A DNA stretch of 64,000 nt from Populus alba (lineage: Eukaryota; Streptophyta; Magnoliopsida; Malpighiales; Salicaceae): NCBI RefSeq assembly GCF_005239225.2, contig NC_133296.1:3162001-3226000 (forward strand), in the 5' to 3' direction. The notes below the pieces were generated by a model. It saw nothing but the letters and a program-made list of their open reading frames with translations, was not told the DNA's origin and did no database searches. Both the position numbers and the translations under genes were made by a program. Shown piece by piece: positions 1 through 11,888 of the stretch (positions are counted from its first letter, which is position 1; each line of letters opens with the position of its first letter).

Positions 1-1028
1 TCTCACCATCTTTGTTGGTGGGTGCACCTGGGTGCAATATTGGGTGCAAAAGGTTTGGCTGTAGTGGTACTTGTTGAGAAGAGGTGGTGTAGGGATAAAA
101 ACTAGGGAAGTTGGTAGTATTAGAGGATCCCTGGAGAAGAGGAAAAGAGAGACCAGGGGGGGGTAGTGATGGTGTTCTTGAAGCTATGAATTGATGGAAT
201 TGTTCCGGGACTCCTTCAAACATTTTTGTGCTTTGTGTTTGTGTTCTCTCTACCCTTCTTTACTCAACTCTATCGCTGTAAATTGCAAAATTGAAAATGG
301 TATTCACAACACTACAAAAACTAGTTTTCTCTCTCTCATTTATCAAGGACTTTGTCATATCATGGAAGGCTAAAGATAGCCCACCACACCCTTTAGGAGG
401 AAAGTGAACTCACTATCCTACGAGAAAAATAGCACACTGTGTTTGGAGTAGGAAAGTGCAATACATAGCCATCGTTGAGAATGGGGGTGGTAGGCTAGAC
501 AACGATACTTATTATTGTATTTTTAGGTCTTTTAGAATCCTATGCAGTAGCTGATGCTCATGATGGTGTAATTAGCGGCAAGGGGATGGCAGGACACGTG
601 AAAACATGCAGAGACTGGGACCAAATTATTTAAGGAAGGAAGCCATGGGGTATTTTCACATGGTACTGAAGGCTACAGCAGCATTTGCACAGCTTTAGTG
701 AGGCCAGCCCTTCTATTTTTGGGATCAATTGGTGTGTTCATGGGGGTATTCACAGTTTGAAGACTGCTCTGTAATTCCATGAATTCTTGAAGAGTTCAAT
801 CAAGTTTTGAATCAATGAGTGTTGTAATTTCATCTTTCGAGAGATATTGACCAGATTCTTCCCTCCCGGGTTTTAAATTTTCTTTTGATGGAGGTTTTAT
901 GGTGTTAAAACATGGACATTTCTATCTTGTGAGGCTGAGTTGTTTTATTAATTGTCTTCTCATCACATTCATGCTCCTGAAAACAATAAAAAGCAACAAG
1001 TCCTTTCAGAATAAAGGCTGCTGAGGTC
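1..1028. other. No gene recognised (left edge)
   Basis: The base composition is less AT-biased than the following 3.5 kb. I find no open frame of useful length on either strand and no recognisable protein. It may be the untranslated end or a relic of a gene lying to the left of the window. Confidence 0.4.
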
Positions 1029-1232
1029 TTAGAAATCTTCCATGTCCAGAAATAAAAGCTGTAGGGCAGCAGCCAGCTCGCTTGATTTCAGTCTCTCGGG
1101 TCCAGAGCGCAAACCGTGTTCATACTTCATACTCAACCTGTCCTTATCCTCAAACTGGGCTTTTTTGCTTTTTACTGTTGAAAGAATCAAATGTTGGGCT
1201 TCTGCTTCGTTTCCATCCAACTCACTTGATTT
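1029..1232 (-). CDS. Unrecognised exon-like open frame, possibly a C-terminal exon
   Basis: On the minus strand an open frame of about 67 codons ends with a TAA at 1031-1029 and begins after a good acceptor (CATCTCAG, forward complement at 1233-1240). The peptide is hydrophilic and coding-like in composition, with acidic and basic residues mixed, and ends LFLDMEDF. A second open stretch upstream at 1332-1526 (minus) contains DAIDAEFEPEHSLLENEG and might be another exon, but I cannot join them convincingly. I do not recognise the family. It could be a gene relic or a chance ORF. Confidence 0.2.
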   Translation of the reverse strand, partial: KSSELDGNEAEAQHLILSTVKSKKAQFEDKDRLSMKYEHGLRSGPERLKSSELAAALQLLFLDMEDF

Positions 1233-4200
1233 CTGAGATGAAGATTTTTTTATTTTATTTATTTTTGTAAATTATTAGTTTTTTTTTTGTTTTTTTAAAG
1301 GTAAATCTAAAAAATAACTAATAAAATGATACTAATTATTCTCCGTAAAATTTTCCTGAATCAATACACTTATGTTAATTAAATTAAATGAAGTATGAAA
1401 TGATGGGTGTTTCTGGAGTGCTTCGGATATTTCTACCATAATTAATAATGTCAATTTATTTCCTTCGTTTTCTAAAAGAGAGTGCTCTGGCTCAAATTCT
1501 GCATCAATGGCGTCTTGAAAGTGCAAGAAAGACTAATGGGTTTTGACTTTTCTCTTTTCCTATGCTTTTGAATTATTGTATTTGCAAGGCTCCACAAGCA
1601 TTGGGCTATGCAGTGCAAAGTCCTTTTTTTTGTCCCAATAAGTTAAATAGAAATCTCTTAGGCTCATCAGGTTTTTCTCATACCTCTTTTTTTAATGTTA
1701 ATTTTTAAAAATTATTTTTAAGATTAATCTATTAAAAAAAAATATATTTTTAATAAAATAAAATTAAATCTTTTAAAAACACATATTAACTCATGTTTCC
1801 AAACACTACCTTAATTATTGCAATACAAGTATCATTATTTATTTATTCATATTCATAGGAAAAGCAAATGTATACAGCATTTAATGAAGTCAGGAGAAAC
1901 TTTAGAATAAATTTAAGCTTTTTATTGATGCCTCATAAGCTAGTGATTACATGCAAAACTAGTTCCTTATTAAAATAGAAGGCTCTACAATTGAGCCCAA
2001 AAAAAAATTAAGTTAAGTTTTTTTTTTTATTTATGAGCTTGGTTGGGGTTTTTTTTTTTTAATAAGTTTAGTTATATTTTTTTTAAAAAAAATAAAAAAT
2101 ATATTCTTGATATGTTGTTAAACCTAATTTTGTTCCATCCAAGTAAAGGAAAGAAGATTAAAATAGATTCACTTTACATTCCTTCATTCTTTGCTTTGGC
2201 TTTAAAACAATATCAATTTTAGTACTAAACCAAGCATAGTCTAACATGCCATTTTTAACTTATTTTTTATGCAGTTTAATTATCTTTAAAAAATTTATAT
2301 TATATTTAATGTGATTTTTATAAATTAATTTAGTTATTTTTTAATATTTAACTCAAGAAATGGTTATAAGTATGTTTGGTTTAAAATTGAGTGAAAATTT
2401 TGATTTAATCAAAATTTTAATTTTTAATTGGTATATTTAAACTTATATTAAATTTATTTTTAAAAAGTTACTTTGAGTCAATTTTATCAAACATAATTTT
2501 AATTTAAGGTCATGTTAACTCATTGTTATCATAAATTATTGATGAAAAACAACTTTTAAATAATGATTTAAAATTAAAAATCATAATTTAAAAGTTACAC
2601 TAAACAAATTCTTAATATATTTATTGGCTTCATCAAGATTAATTAAAGCACAAATTATTTTATTAAATTATCAAATCCATCTACAATATGGATTGTAAAC
2701 AAGGATGATGGGCGACAACGACAAACTTTCACCAAGTAAAATCCAAAATTAAGAATGATGTGAAGAATAGGATTCTTTGATCCTACGGGGGCATACATGA
2801 GTTGTCTCAAACATCCACGTGTAATTGATCCATCCGTTTGGAAATAATATAACAGGAAAGCTAAAAAAAACTCATTATAGTCGTAGATATAATATATTCT
2901 ACTATTTATGGTTGAAGTATAATTACTATTTTCTCATTCTAAAAAAAATCAAATGCTTTTGTGGTGGGTATTTTTTTTTTTTTTAATGTTCATTGGTCAT
3001 TAAATAACAATTTTAGTGTTCAAATTACCCTAGAATATAAATGTGTTTTCTAATTTTGAAGTACAATAAAATTATCTTTTTATGTTTTTTTTTATTTTTT
3101 TAAATATAATAAAATGACAAGTTTACCTTTTAGATAAAAATAAATAAACAATGTATCTTTTGATCTTTTCACTCTGCTTTTTTTATTATCAAGTTTTTCA
3201 ATGACAATTTTATCTTTTAACAACAATTAATTGTTATTTAAATGGAAAAAGTTATGAGAGGTATATCCAAAGCTTGGGAGGTGCATATGCATTTCGGACT
3301 ACATGTGTTGGCAACGATTGAGTGATTTGTCGTTGGTGTGGTTTGTTTTCCTCTATTTCTCTCTTTTTTTCCAGGAAATGAGGGTTATACTCGTTTATAA
3401 AGCATAATGGCGACTTCTTTTTCTAAGAAATATCTTTTTAGCGACAAAACTCATTACATGACTCTGATAAAATAATGTTTATTTAGAGAATTATCATGTA
3501 CAGGTGTGGTCACACAACATCAGTATCTTTAGAGAATTTTTATATATACAAAAGTAAATAAATATGTCATGACCTAATAGACACGAGGGAGATTAATAGA
3601 AGTGAGCTATCACTTTTTTTCGATTTAATTATACCTTAGTCAAGAATTAATCTAACAATTATCCAGAATTTCAAGATCTTCACTTGATAAGTGAAAAACA
3701 GAGGAATTTGGATGGAAGTTTGGTTGAGAATTTAGTTAATATGTTATTGGGAAAATACTAACAATACAAGGAACCGAAGAAGTGTACTTTTCCCTTTATA
3801 TTTGTAGAAATAATTCAATTATGTAAGAATAAAACGATACATTTTCCTTGTTTGATAAAAAGATGTGAAATAGAACAAAATAATGTATCAAAAAGAACAA
3901 ATGAAAACAAAATAAGAATACAACTATAGAATTGAATTCTCATTTTTTAACTAATCAGACTCAAGCCTTGAACAAAATTATAAACCAACTTGAATCTTTT
4001 AACTATGCTTATATTGTTTTACTAAGTACATAACATGTCATTCATGATGATGACCCATCACTTATGATGGATGGATGATATATAATATTTTTTTTATTAT
4101 TATTAACATGAATATCCATATTAGTTTACATGTATTTCGATTAATTCTACAGACTCTAAAATTAATGATAATGTAAGCTTCCAGTGGCTCTGAGATTTAT

Positions 4201-4883
4201 AAAACTCGAACTGATGACCTGTAGAGAATAAATTCAAAATCTGATCAATTAAATTACATCTCTTAAAATTAACCTATTAATCTTAGAGATAATGGATCAC
4301 ATGTTATTTATTAACCAATTTAATACTAAGTTATTAATTTTGATCTTAAATTGAGTTTAACTAGTTGCATTACTCAAGACATCTAATTAAAAAAATTATA
4401 TTGATTTATTAATAAAATCCATGAATTTGGTTTGGTGTTGGTAACATTTTCCTTAACTATGTGATTTATGTGTTTATTATGCTGAGAATGAACTTGGATA
4501 AATTAGAAATATTGATAATCGAAAGATGATACCAAAACTAATTTTAATTGAAACGCAACCTTCTATCTTGTTGCAATTGTATTTTACCATGTATAGTTTG
4601 GACAACATAAAAGCTTTAAAAAAATTCTTTTAACAATTAATTAATTTTTAAATTTTTATCCTTGTTCAAAGATAAATTCACATAAATTTGGTCAATATTA
4701 TAGATTAATCAATATATCAATAAAAAAAACTCTCAAATAAAACATAAAGACATGGCCATGTAAGTTGGATCGCATACCATTAGAATCTGAATTTCAATAC
4801 CTAAAAAAAGAAAAATAAATAAATAAAATCATGGAATTTACAAAATTGCTAGAAATCTCTCCACCGCACCCTAAAACCTTTTT
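1233..4883. other. AT-rich intergenic region
   Basis: Long A/T runs and no recognisable coding sequence. It contains one MITE-like repeat, listed separately. No RNA gene was recognised. Confidence 0.5.
2367..2614. repeat. MITE-like AT-rich element
   Basis: The ends are inverted and similar: TAAGTATGTTTGGTT at the left and the complement of TAAGAATTTGTTTAGT at the right, about 250 bp apart. The interior is almost pure A/T with internal inverted stretches (AAAATTTTGATTTAATCAAAATTTT type). No coding capacity. A target-site duplication is not clear. Confidence 0.35.
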
Positions 4884-4934
4884 TTTTTTTGCTGGCCTAG
4901 TCAGCCTAGAAGACTGGCTATGCCAGCAAAAAAA
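4884..4934. repeat. Perfect inverted repeat upstream of TIM23
   Basis: Seven T then GCTGGC at 4884-4896 pair exactly with GCCAGC then seven A at 4922-4934, a 13-bp stem around a 25-nt loop whose ends are also partly complementary. It lies about 310 bp upstream of the TIM23 start codon, in its probable promoter. It may be a small foldback remnant. Confidence 0.6.
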
Positions 4935-4969
4935 TCACCCTAAATCCTTGAAAACCCTTCTTCCTCGTT

Positions 4970-4978
4970 AAACCCTAG
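4970..4978 (+). promoter_or_regulatory. Telo-box-like motif in the TIM23 5' region
   Basis: AAACCCTAG lies 263 bp before the TIM23 start codon, with further CCCTAAA/CCCTAGA variants nearby (about 4869, 4938, 5004-5070). AAACCCTA boxes are known in promoters of plant translation and organelle-biogenesis genes. The role here is inferred. Confidence 0.4.
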
Positions 4979-5240
4979 AAGACTCCAAAAAAACCACCTC
5001 CTCCTTCCTTCCTCCAGACCTCTCCTTTGACCAAAAAGGAAAGTAAACCCAAATCAACAATAACCCTAGACCCTTCTTTCCTCAACCAACTAAAATCCCT
5101 CTCCCTCTCGGAAAACCCACCTGAACCCATAAAAGTTCATTTTTATCTCTCAAGAAAAGCTCGAAAGATCCAATCTTTCTCAAAAAAACTCCATAAAAAT
5201 TCCATCTTTTTTCCGAAAAGATCAAAATTTTGATCGCAAA

Positions 5241-5783
5241 ATGAATGACCCAAATGATCACAAGTACAGAAAATACCACCCATATCAAGACCTCTACAAT
5301 GTTCCAGCTCAAAACCTCTACAACCTTCCAACATCCCCTGAATTTCTCTTCCATGAAGAATCTTTAAACCAACGCCGTTCTTGGAGTGAAAATCTCCAAT
5401 ACTACACAGGCACAGGTTACTTAACTGGAGCTATATTAGGCGGTTCTAAAGGTTCTATTGAAGGAATCCGTGCCGCGGAGCCCGGAGAGTCATTAAAGTT
5501 GAGGGTTAATCGTGTTTTGAATTCTGGTGGTCATGCGGGTAGAAAATTTGGAAACAATTTGGGTGTTTTGGGACTCATGTTTGCGGGGATTGAGAGTGGT
5601 TTGATTCATTGGAGAGATACTGATGATTTGGTTAATACTGTGCTTGCTGGTCTTAGTACTGGTGCTATTTATCGTGCTGCAAAAGGGCCTAGGTCTGCTG
5701 CTATTGCTGGTGCTATTGGCGGGATTGCTGCAGCTGGTGCAGTTGCTGCGAAGCAGGCTGTTAAGAGATATGTGCCTATTTGA
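5241..5783 (+). CDS. TIM23: Mitochondrial import inner membrane translocase subunit TIM23
   Basis: A single-exon ORF of 180 residues. TIM23 forms the channel of the inner-membrane presequence translocase and passes matrix-targeted preproteins together with TIM17, TIM50 and the PAM motor. Residues 1-55 are a polar N-terminus ([18 protein letters not shown]) typical of plant TIM23. From residue 57 the Tim17/22/23 domain begins ([18 protein letters not shown]), followed by [21 protein letters not shown] and a glycine/alanine-rich last pair of helices ending KRYVPI; four membrane segments are expected. The length fits the family. The start is the first ATG of a frame that matches the family from its beginning. 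The gene is intronless, as I recall for plant homologues. Flanks hold a telo-box and a hairpin upstream. Confidence 0.95.
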   Translation: MNDPNDHKYRKYHPYQDLYNVPAQNLYNLPTSPEFLFHEESLNQRRSWSENLQYYTGTGYLTGAILGGSKGSIEGIRAAEPGESLKLRVNRVLNSGGHAGRKFGNNLGVLGLMFAGIESGLIHWRDTDDLVNTVLAGLSTGAIYRAAKGPRSAAIAGAIGGIAAAGAVAAKQAVKRYVPI

Positions 5784-8700
5784 AAATTTTGAAATTTATG
5801 GTTTTAGGCATTATGGGGCCAGGGATTTATGGGGGATAAATGGTTTTGTGGGGGTTTGGTTGTTTGGTGATATACGGATTGGTTTAATGGATTGGCGCAA
5901 ATAATTTGTATGACCGTATTTTATAATTCTATTTGTCGACTTGGCATGTGTTCCTGATCTCGTTCCTGTTTATAGGAAGTTTTGGGCTTCTAACTTGAAC
6001 TGTTATTATAAAAACTTTGTTATGGTTATTAATTGGCTAGAAATTGAATTGTCTGTTGCTGTTTTGATGGGGATTAGTAGAGTGTATAATTGAATTATTT
6101 TGGGTGAGCATTGTTGTTTTCCCGTGATCGAGCCTGTTAGTTTGCCTTTACTTTGCTAACATATCCTGTTTGATGGATTATTTGAACCTATGAATCTGTG
6201 TGTGGTTGTTCAGGTTTTTGGCCTATGTAATGATTTCTCTGTGTGATGCAATTTTATCTTCTTAGGTTTGTTCTGTTTGATAATTTCCTGACATAATTTA
6301 TGATGTAATGTTGTAGTTTTCATTGTTGCACCTTGACCATGGATTGCTTGCCTGTTAGGGCATCGGCTTCCTATATAAGGCTAGTTTTCCATGTAAACGT
6401 GCTATTTTCAATACTTGTATTCTTTATAGGTTTATTCTGGTGTCCTCTATGGTTGGGATCTGCTGGTGTTTTCAGTGGGAATTGGATGAAAATCTAGGAA
6501 TTAGTGGGAAGAAAAGGTTTGGGAGTAGTAGATAATGTTTCTCCTAAGTTTGAGGTATACTGATCAGTTAGTGCACAACAGAGTTCTCTATACAATATTA
6601 TTTAGCAACACATAACTGGGAAATCTCTCTTTGGCTCCAAACTTTTTCTGGAGTTTAAGCTTAAAGATTGCCGATCATTTGGTGGTCAAAAAACTCTTCA
6701 GAATCTCTTAGCAATGTATTCAATCTTCTCTTCAACCTTTTATCATACAGGACTAAAATGGATAATAGTAGATCATGGCCTCTTTTCCTTTTGCATCTAA
6801 AGCAAAATTAAATGAGATTTTTATTCCTTTAAGATCAGGGCCTTTTCTCCTTGCATGATATGCATCAGGACCTTTTTTGGGAAAGAGGATGGTGTGGGGT
6901 CTAGAATTCCGATGTTGCATTCTGTATCCAGAGAAATGTAGTTGCAAATGGTATCCATAGATATCACACTGTCTTTGATGGTTGTAGATTGTCGTTGTTT
7001 CTTGAGAATTTTGACTTCAGAAGCACTCTCTTCCTGAAATTGATCAACACACGTAGAATGGTTAGATGTGTAGCAAAACTAGTGGCTAGTTGATTATATC
7101 TATTATCCAGAGCATCCCATGGTGCAACTTCTTTCTCCAAACATGTCTTGAGAATTGAATTATCTGGCTTGCTAAATTCTAAACTCCCAAATCATGTGTT
7201 TTTGCTTGTAATTAAATGGCTGCTTGCTCTGTTTTTTTTTTTTTTTCTTCTGATCTCAGTTCTGTCCTTGTCTTTCAACTCCCATTTTAAATCCTACTTT
7301 ATTTTTTTTACTCAGGGACTTTCTTCCTTGATTGTGATTATGTGGTAAATTCTTCAATGAATGATTAAGTTCCTTCAAATCTATTTCTCTGACTCTATTT
7401 TTGTTTCATCTTCTTGAGTATAATGTCGTTACCAGATGTCTGCGGGTAGTTGAGTATGTGGGGACTTTTTTCAATTTTCCTCTGCTTAATTTTTAGTCTT
7501 TTCACGTATGCAATTTTGCATCCATGGTGCTGCCTATGTTTCTTATGTTTATTATTGACCCTTTTTTTTTTTTCCCGAGTCTTGGGTGGTTAGATAGGAG
7601 TTTAAAGTAAGAAATCGGTTGCATGCATGCACTTAGCTTTTGGACCGTGTCAAGTCTTTTTTATGATATCATGGATTTTGTTGTCAAAATTTGCTTGGAA
7701 GACGAAACATAATTATTTTTGTGAAAGATACAATGCTAGGAGATGTTCATTTTAAAAAAAATCTGTCTTGTCAAAGCTTAAATCAAGTAAATTTTAGTTT
7801 GCTGAGGCAGGGAATATGATCAAAGATCATGGATTTTGCTTTACACGTTATTTAGCTGAGGTTTCATTATGATATTTACAGATTTGAAGTTTCATTATGA
7901 TCTTTACAGATTTTCTATTGTAAAATTGTGCTACGAGGGATGGAAGGTAAGGAGCTGATAAGAGAAAAATATTAAGGTTGTTGTAACTGCAACAGGTTCA
8001 CAGATGACATCGGTGATCGTCTGAGTGTCATGTTATTCTGGAATCGAAACAATCTATTTGGGTTCTTGTCATTTGTGCCCCCCATGACACCTCCTTTCTA
8101 ACATGCTGACATCTCTATGGGCCTTATGGCGGCTGGTTAGGTTAGGAGGCTCTTGGAGTTTGTGGTTGGTGAAGTTTTCATTACGAGGATTCGTAGGGAA
8201 AACATGGAAAGAGACATACATGGTTTGCTGACAATTTTCTTTCAAGCACCATAGTTTAGGCCACCATTTCTTGTATTCTGACCAGCCTCACTGCGGCTTA
8301 TAAACACTGCTTTCCTCGGAAAATTCGCCGGGTGAGCCGGAAGAGTCTTACTCTGACATCACGTTGTCAGCCTGGTTGTGCAACTAGCTCCACGACATGG
8401 GTTCGGCACCCTCTGCTAAACTGGCTTGCACAGAGAGATCCTACCAGTGTAGGGATAGCTTGGAATGACTCTACCTTGAGTTTCGAGTGTGAGATCTATG
8501 CCAGTCACCCTGCAATATCGAGATAGTTGGTGAACTTTTGTGGCCTCCAAATTCTGACAAAAAAAAAAGTCCAAAACGTGATGCATGCAGGAAACGTATA
8601 AAATTGAAAATAAATTTCCTTTTCAACCCAAAAAGTTGAATTGGGAATAGCTCGTTCTAACTCTTGTTGCTAAAATATTTTAAAAGAAGAAACGAAAAAA

Positions 8701-10611
8701 AAAAAAAAAAAGTGCCTGGAGGAGACCATTCCTAGTTCATCCCATCCCAGCTTTTAAGAGATCTAATTTTAAATCTTAAATCAATAAACATCATTCATGA
8801 ATACCTAATTTGTTCCTATTTGTGCTAAAATACAACAAGAATAATACGAATAAAAAGGAATCTATCAATTAACAGAATACTTTGTTAAGATTATCGTATA
8901 AAATATTAACATGGTAAATGTTTATTTATTTATTAATGCTTGGATTATCGTAGACATCTTGAGAGTATTGGTAGATAATATAGATGAAAGAAATCCATGG
9001 ATTTATAATAAAACATACAAGTATATAACTCTATGATTACAAAGCCCTTGACTTCAATGATAAATAAGATTAATTATAAATTATACACTTGTGTAAATCA
9101 AGGATGTCTTATTAATAATTTAATTATATATTTGAGAAAAAAAGTAGAGAACAATCGACCACCGTCCAACGTGTGAAACATAAATATATTATATTAACTA
9201 AATATTGCTCATGTTAACTTGAAATTAGATAAAAAAAGATCTACCAAAATTCCACCAGGACAGTCTTTGACAATGGAGGCTTGGGTTTCTTTTTCTCTTT
9301 TTCTCATTTGTGGCCGAATGTCAAAGCTCATCAAGCGCATCAAATTGACAGCAAATACAAGGCACTCGTTTTTTTTTTTTTTTTTTTTTTTATAGTTGAT
9401 TAGAGCAGAGAACGATTCCAACGTATGCAACAAATCTTTCAAATTAAGGCTTGATATCGTGTTAATTTAATCCTTGACATGTTCTTTAACCATCAAGAAA
9501 CCACTTCGAAATTGTAATTGATTATTTCTTGTTCGGAGGCATCAATTCTCTGGTTCTAGTATCTCTTGAAATTATTTTCCAAGAATTACTGAGTGCTAGG
9601 ATTCTTTTTTGCCGTTTTGTTAAGTAGTATTTAATTATTATCTTAAAATAAAAAAGATATAAGATAACGAGGATTAAAAAAAAACATGTTTTTTTGTATT
9701 TTCTATCTTGAAAGGATAAAAACTTATTATAAAACTATTTTAAAGATGTATTTATTTTATGTTTTTATTTTTATCTCTTCAATGAAACATGTTTTTGTTT
9801 TTTTATCTTGAAATATTAATTGAAAACAAAAAATGTAGTGCAAAAACATTTGATCAAGGCTTGAAAAATAGACCTAGAAGAAGAATTTTCAGAGGACCTT
9901 GATCATGTAGAGTTAGTTGTTAAGTAACCTCTATTTCTCCAAACCAAATGTTGCCAAAGTCATTTGAATGTGTAGGCTAACAATGAAATGTTTGAGCCTG
10001 TGAATTAACCTTTATTTTGGTTGTTTAATAAAATAATATTATTTATTTATTTATTTTTTAAATATTTTTAATATCATCCAAAAATGTAAAAAGAAACTAA
10101 AAAAAAAAACATTAAATTTCTATGAAATGTGAAATCCAAACTGCTCGGTAGACTATGATTTCTCTCTTTTGATTTTTTTGTCCGCTCGACAACCTAATCT
10201 GACCTTCACTTTATTTAAGAATGGCCAAACCTAAGCTTGGTTGAGGATAATGTTGTCATAAAATAGAAAGAAGAAGTAGCAGATTTGAGACCTGTTCAAT
10301 TTATAATAATACACTGAACCTTCTGTTACATGACAATCTAGAAGGAAGACAATAAGATGTAATGTTTCTAGTTTGTTTGATTTATTCAACTATAATAAAA
10401 AGACCGACTATAGACAATAAATAAAATTCTAAGAGAAGAAAAAATCAGCAGAATTGATCCTTTCTGCCTACACAGAAGCTTCTATCAAGTTAACTATTTT
10501 GTTCTACTGAATAGAGAAAAAAACAAGAAATAACCATCAAAATCTGAAGTGTCTTTATGGTAATTCTATCTGTTTGGATTCCAAGAAAACTTCCAATTCT
10601 TTGTGATCTCT
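5784..10611. other. Intergenic region, TIM23 3' flank to EGF-like gene promoter
   Basis: The first few hundred bases after TIM23 are T-rich and probably its 3' UTR. The rest has no ORF that resembles a known protein. Sequence complexity is higher around 8.0-8.56 kb, listed separately. From 8.6 kb on it is AT-rich with homopolymer tracts (for example T runs at 9370-9390). Confidence 0.5.
8245..8560. other. GC-richer island of unknown nature
   Basis: This stretch is clearly less AT-rich than its surroundings. It carries short perfect hairpins: CTGACA/TGTCAG around 8354-8371, and ATCCTAC/GTAGGGAT (one bulge) around 8438-8459. A GGAAAATTCGCC segment near 8319 is complementary, with one bulge, to GGTGAACTTTT near 8529, so the two ends could pair. 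A TATAAA lies at 8299. A 64-codon plus-strand ORF (8332-8526) resembles nothing I know. It could be a structured RNA, a gene relic or chance. Confidence 0.2.
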
Positions 10612-10619
10612 TATAAATA
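10612..10619 (+). promoter_or_regulatory. TATA box of the EGF-like gene
   Basis: TATAAATA lies 80 bp upstream of the start codon, which would put transcription start near 10645 and give a short 5' UTR. Confidence 0.65.
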
Positions 10620-10691
10620 CGCACCTCATTAAGTACAGAAGGCACCTCCTCCAGCCTTCACTGCAAATCACTTGTTCTCTCAGAGTTACAA

Positions 10692-11888
10692 ATGGCTTCC
10701 TCTAAAGCTCTTCCTTTTGTAACCATGCTTCTCGTGGTGCTACCTATGGTTGCTATGGCAGATATTGATGGCAACCTGACTGCTTTCTATGGTACACAAC
10801 ACTCTCTATCCTGCACTTTCATGCACACACAAGCACGGGTAAAATCCTGGATGTATGATTTGTTCTTTGTGAATTGCAGACAGGTTGTGTAAGGAAGTGG
10901 ATTGCGGAAAAGGAACATGCGTAGGAGACAAATCATACCCATTGAGCTACAAGTGTGAATGTCAAGCTGGATGGAAGCAAACCCAATACGATGACGATGA
11001 TGTTGATGATGAACACAAGTTCCTCCCTTGCGTGATTCCAAACTGTAACCTCCTTTTCTTTTTGGATTTCTTTTCTGAACTTCATTCTGGGACATGGTAC
11101 ATGCAAGTAGCAGAACAAGACATGTTCTGATGAATTAAAAAGACAGATTTTGTACTTAATTTTACACATTCAAGTAAACTTGGTTCATTTTCTTGTTTTT
11201 TTCCAGGTACTCTGAACTATGGCAGCTGCCAGCCAGCCCCACCTCCAGTTCCACAAAAAGAAGCTCCCCACAACAGCTCATTCTTCGATCGTAATCACCA
11301 AAACCAAAGACCTTTATTCACATAATATGAGTCTAAAAATACTGCAGTCCTGCCTAATATCCTCTCTCTCTCTTTTTGCCACTAATTCTCTGTCCTGTTG
11401 ATCATGTAGCTTGCTATTGGATGTACTGTGGAGAAGGTCAATGCACAAAAAATGGAACATATAGACACACGTGTACATGCAAACCTGGTTTCGTTAATCT
11501 TCTCAACATCTCTTACTACCCTTGCTACAGTGCATGTAAGAACTTTTACATGAAGTTTTAGCAGTGAATACTGACGGTAGATCAAAGCAACAAACTTTAA
11601 AAACTGATCTGTGCTATGGTTTTGGTTGTCAAGGTACTCTCGGATCTGATTGTTCTGACATTATTAGAATCGCCAACTCAACTGGAACTGGAACCGGAAC
11701 TGGAACCGGTGGAAATCCTGGTGAGAATACAAACCAAATATATCACCCAGTCCTCGTAACATAAAAGATGTTATTTCAGATCTTGATGGTTTCTCATCTA
11801 TTTTTGTTATCCAGCTAGCACCATTCTTCCAGCAAAGTTCCAATGGATGATTATTTTGCTCGTCTCTATGCTTATGGCTCTGATGTAG
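10692..11888 (+). CDS. Small secreted, probably GPI-anchored, EGF-like cysteine-rich protein
   Basis: Six exons: 10692-10791, 10880-11044, 11207-11290, 11410-11535, 11634-11720, 11815-11888. All borders are GT/AG and the frame stays open for 211 residues. Residues 1-23 are a signal peptide (TMLLVVLPMVAMA). Two EGF-like cysteine clusters follow: LCKEVDCGKGTCVGDKSYPL with YKCECQAGW, then YWMYCGEGQCTKNGTYRHTC with TCKPGF. A Thr/Gly repeat (TGTGTGTGG) leads to a hydrophobic tail (QWMIILLVSMLMALM), which suggests a GPI-attachment signal. Several N-x-S/T sites fit a cell-surface protein. It resembles the plant proteins called neurogenic locus notch-like (for example At4g14746, from memory). Function unknown. 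Exon 5 could start elsewhere, but the CTLGSDC join matches the family pattern best. Confidence 0.8.

Noticed and set aside
8005..8040. Box C/D snoRNA-like motifs (GATGAC, CTGAG)
   Set aside because: The motifs are only about 25 nt apart and lack a proper terminal stem.
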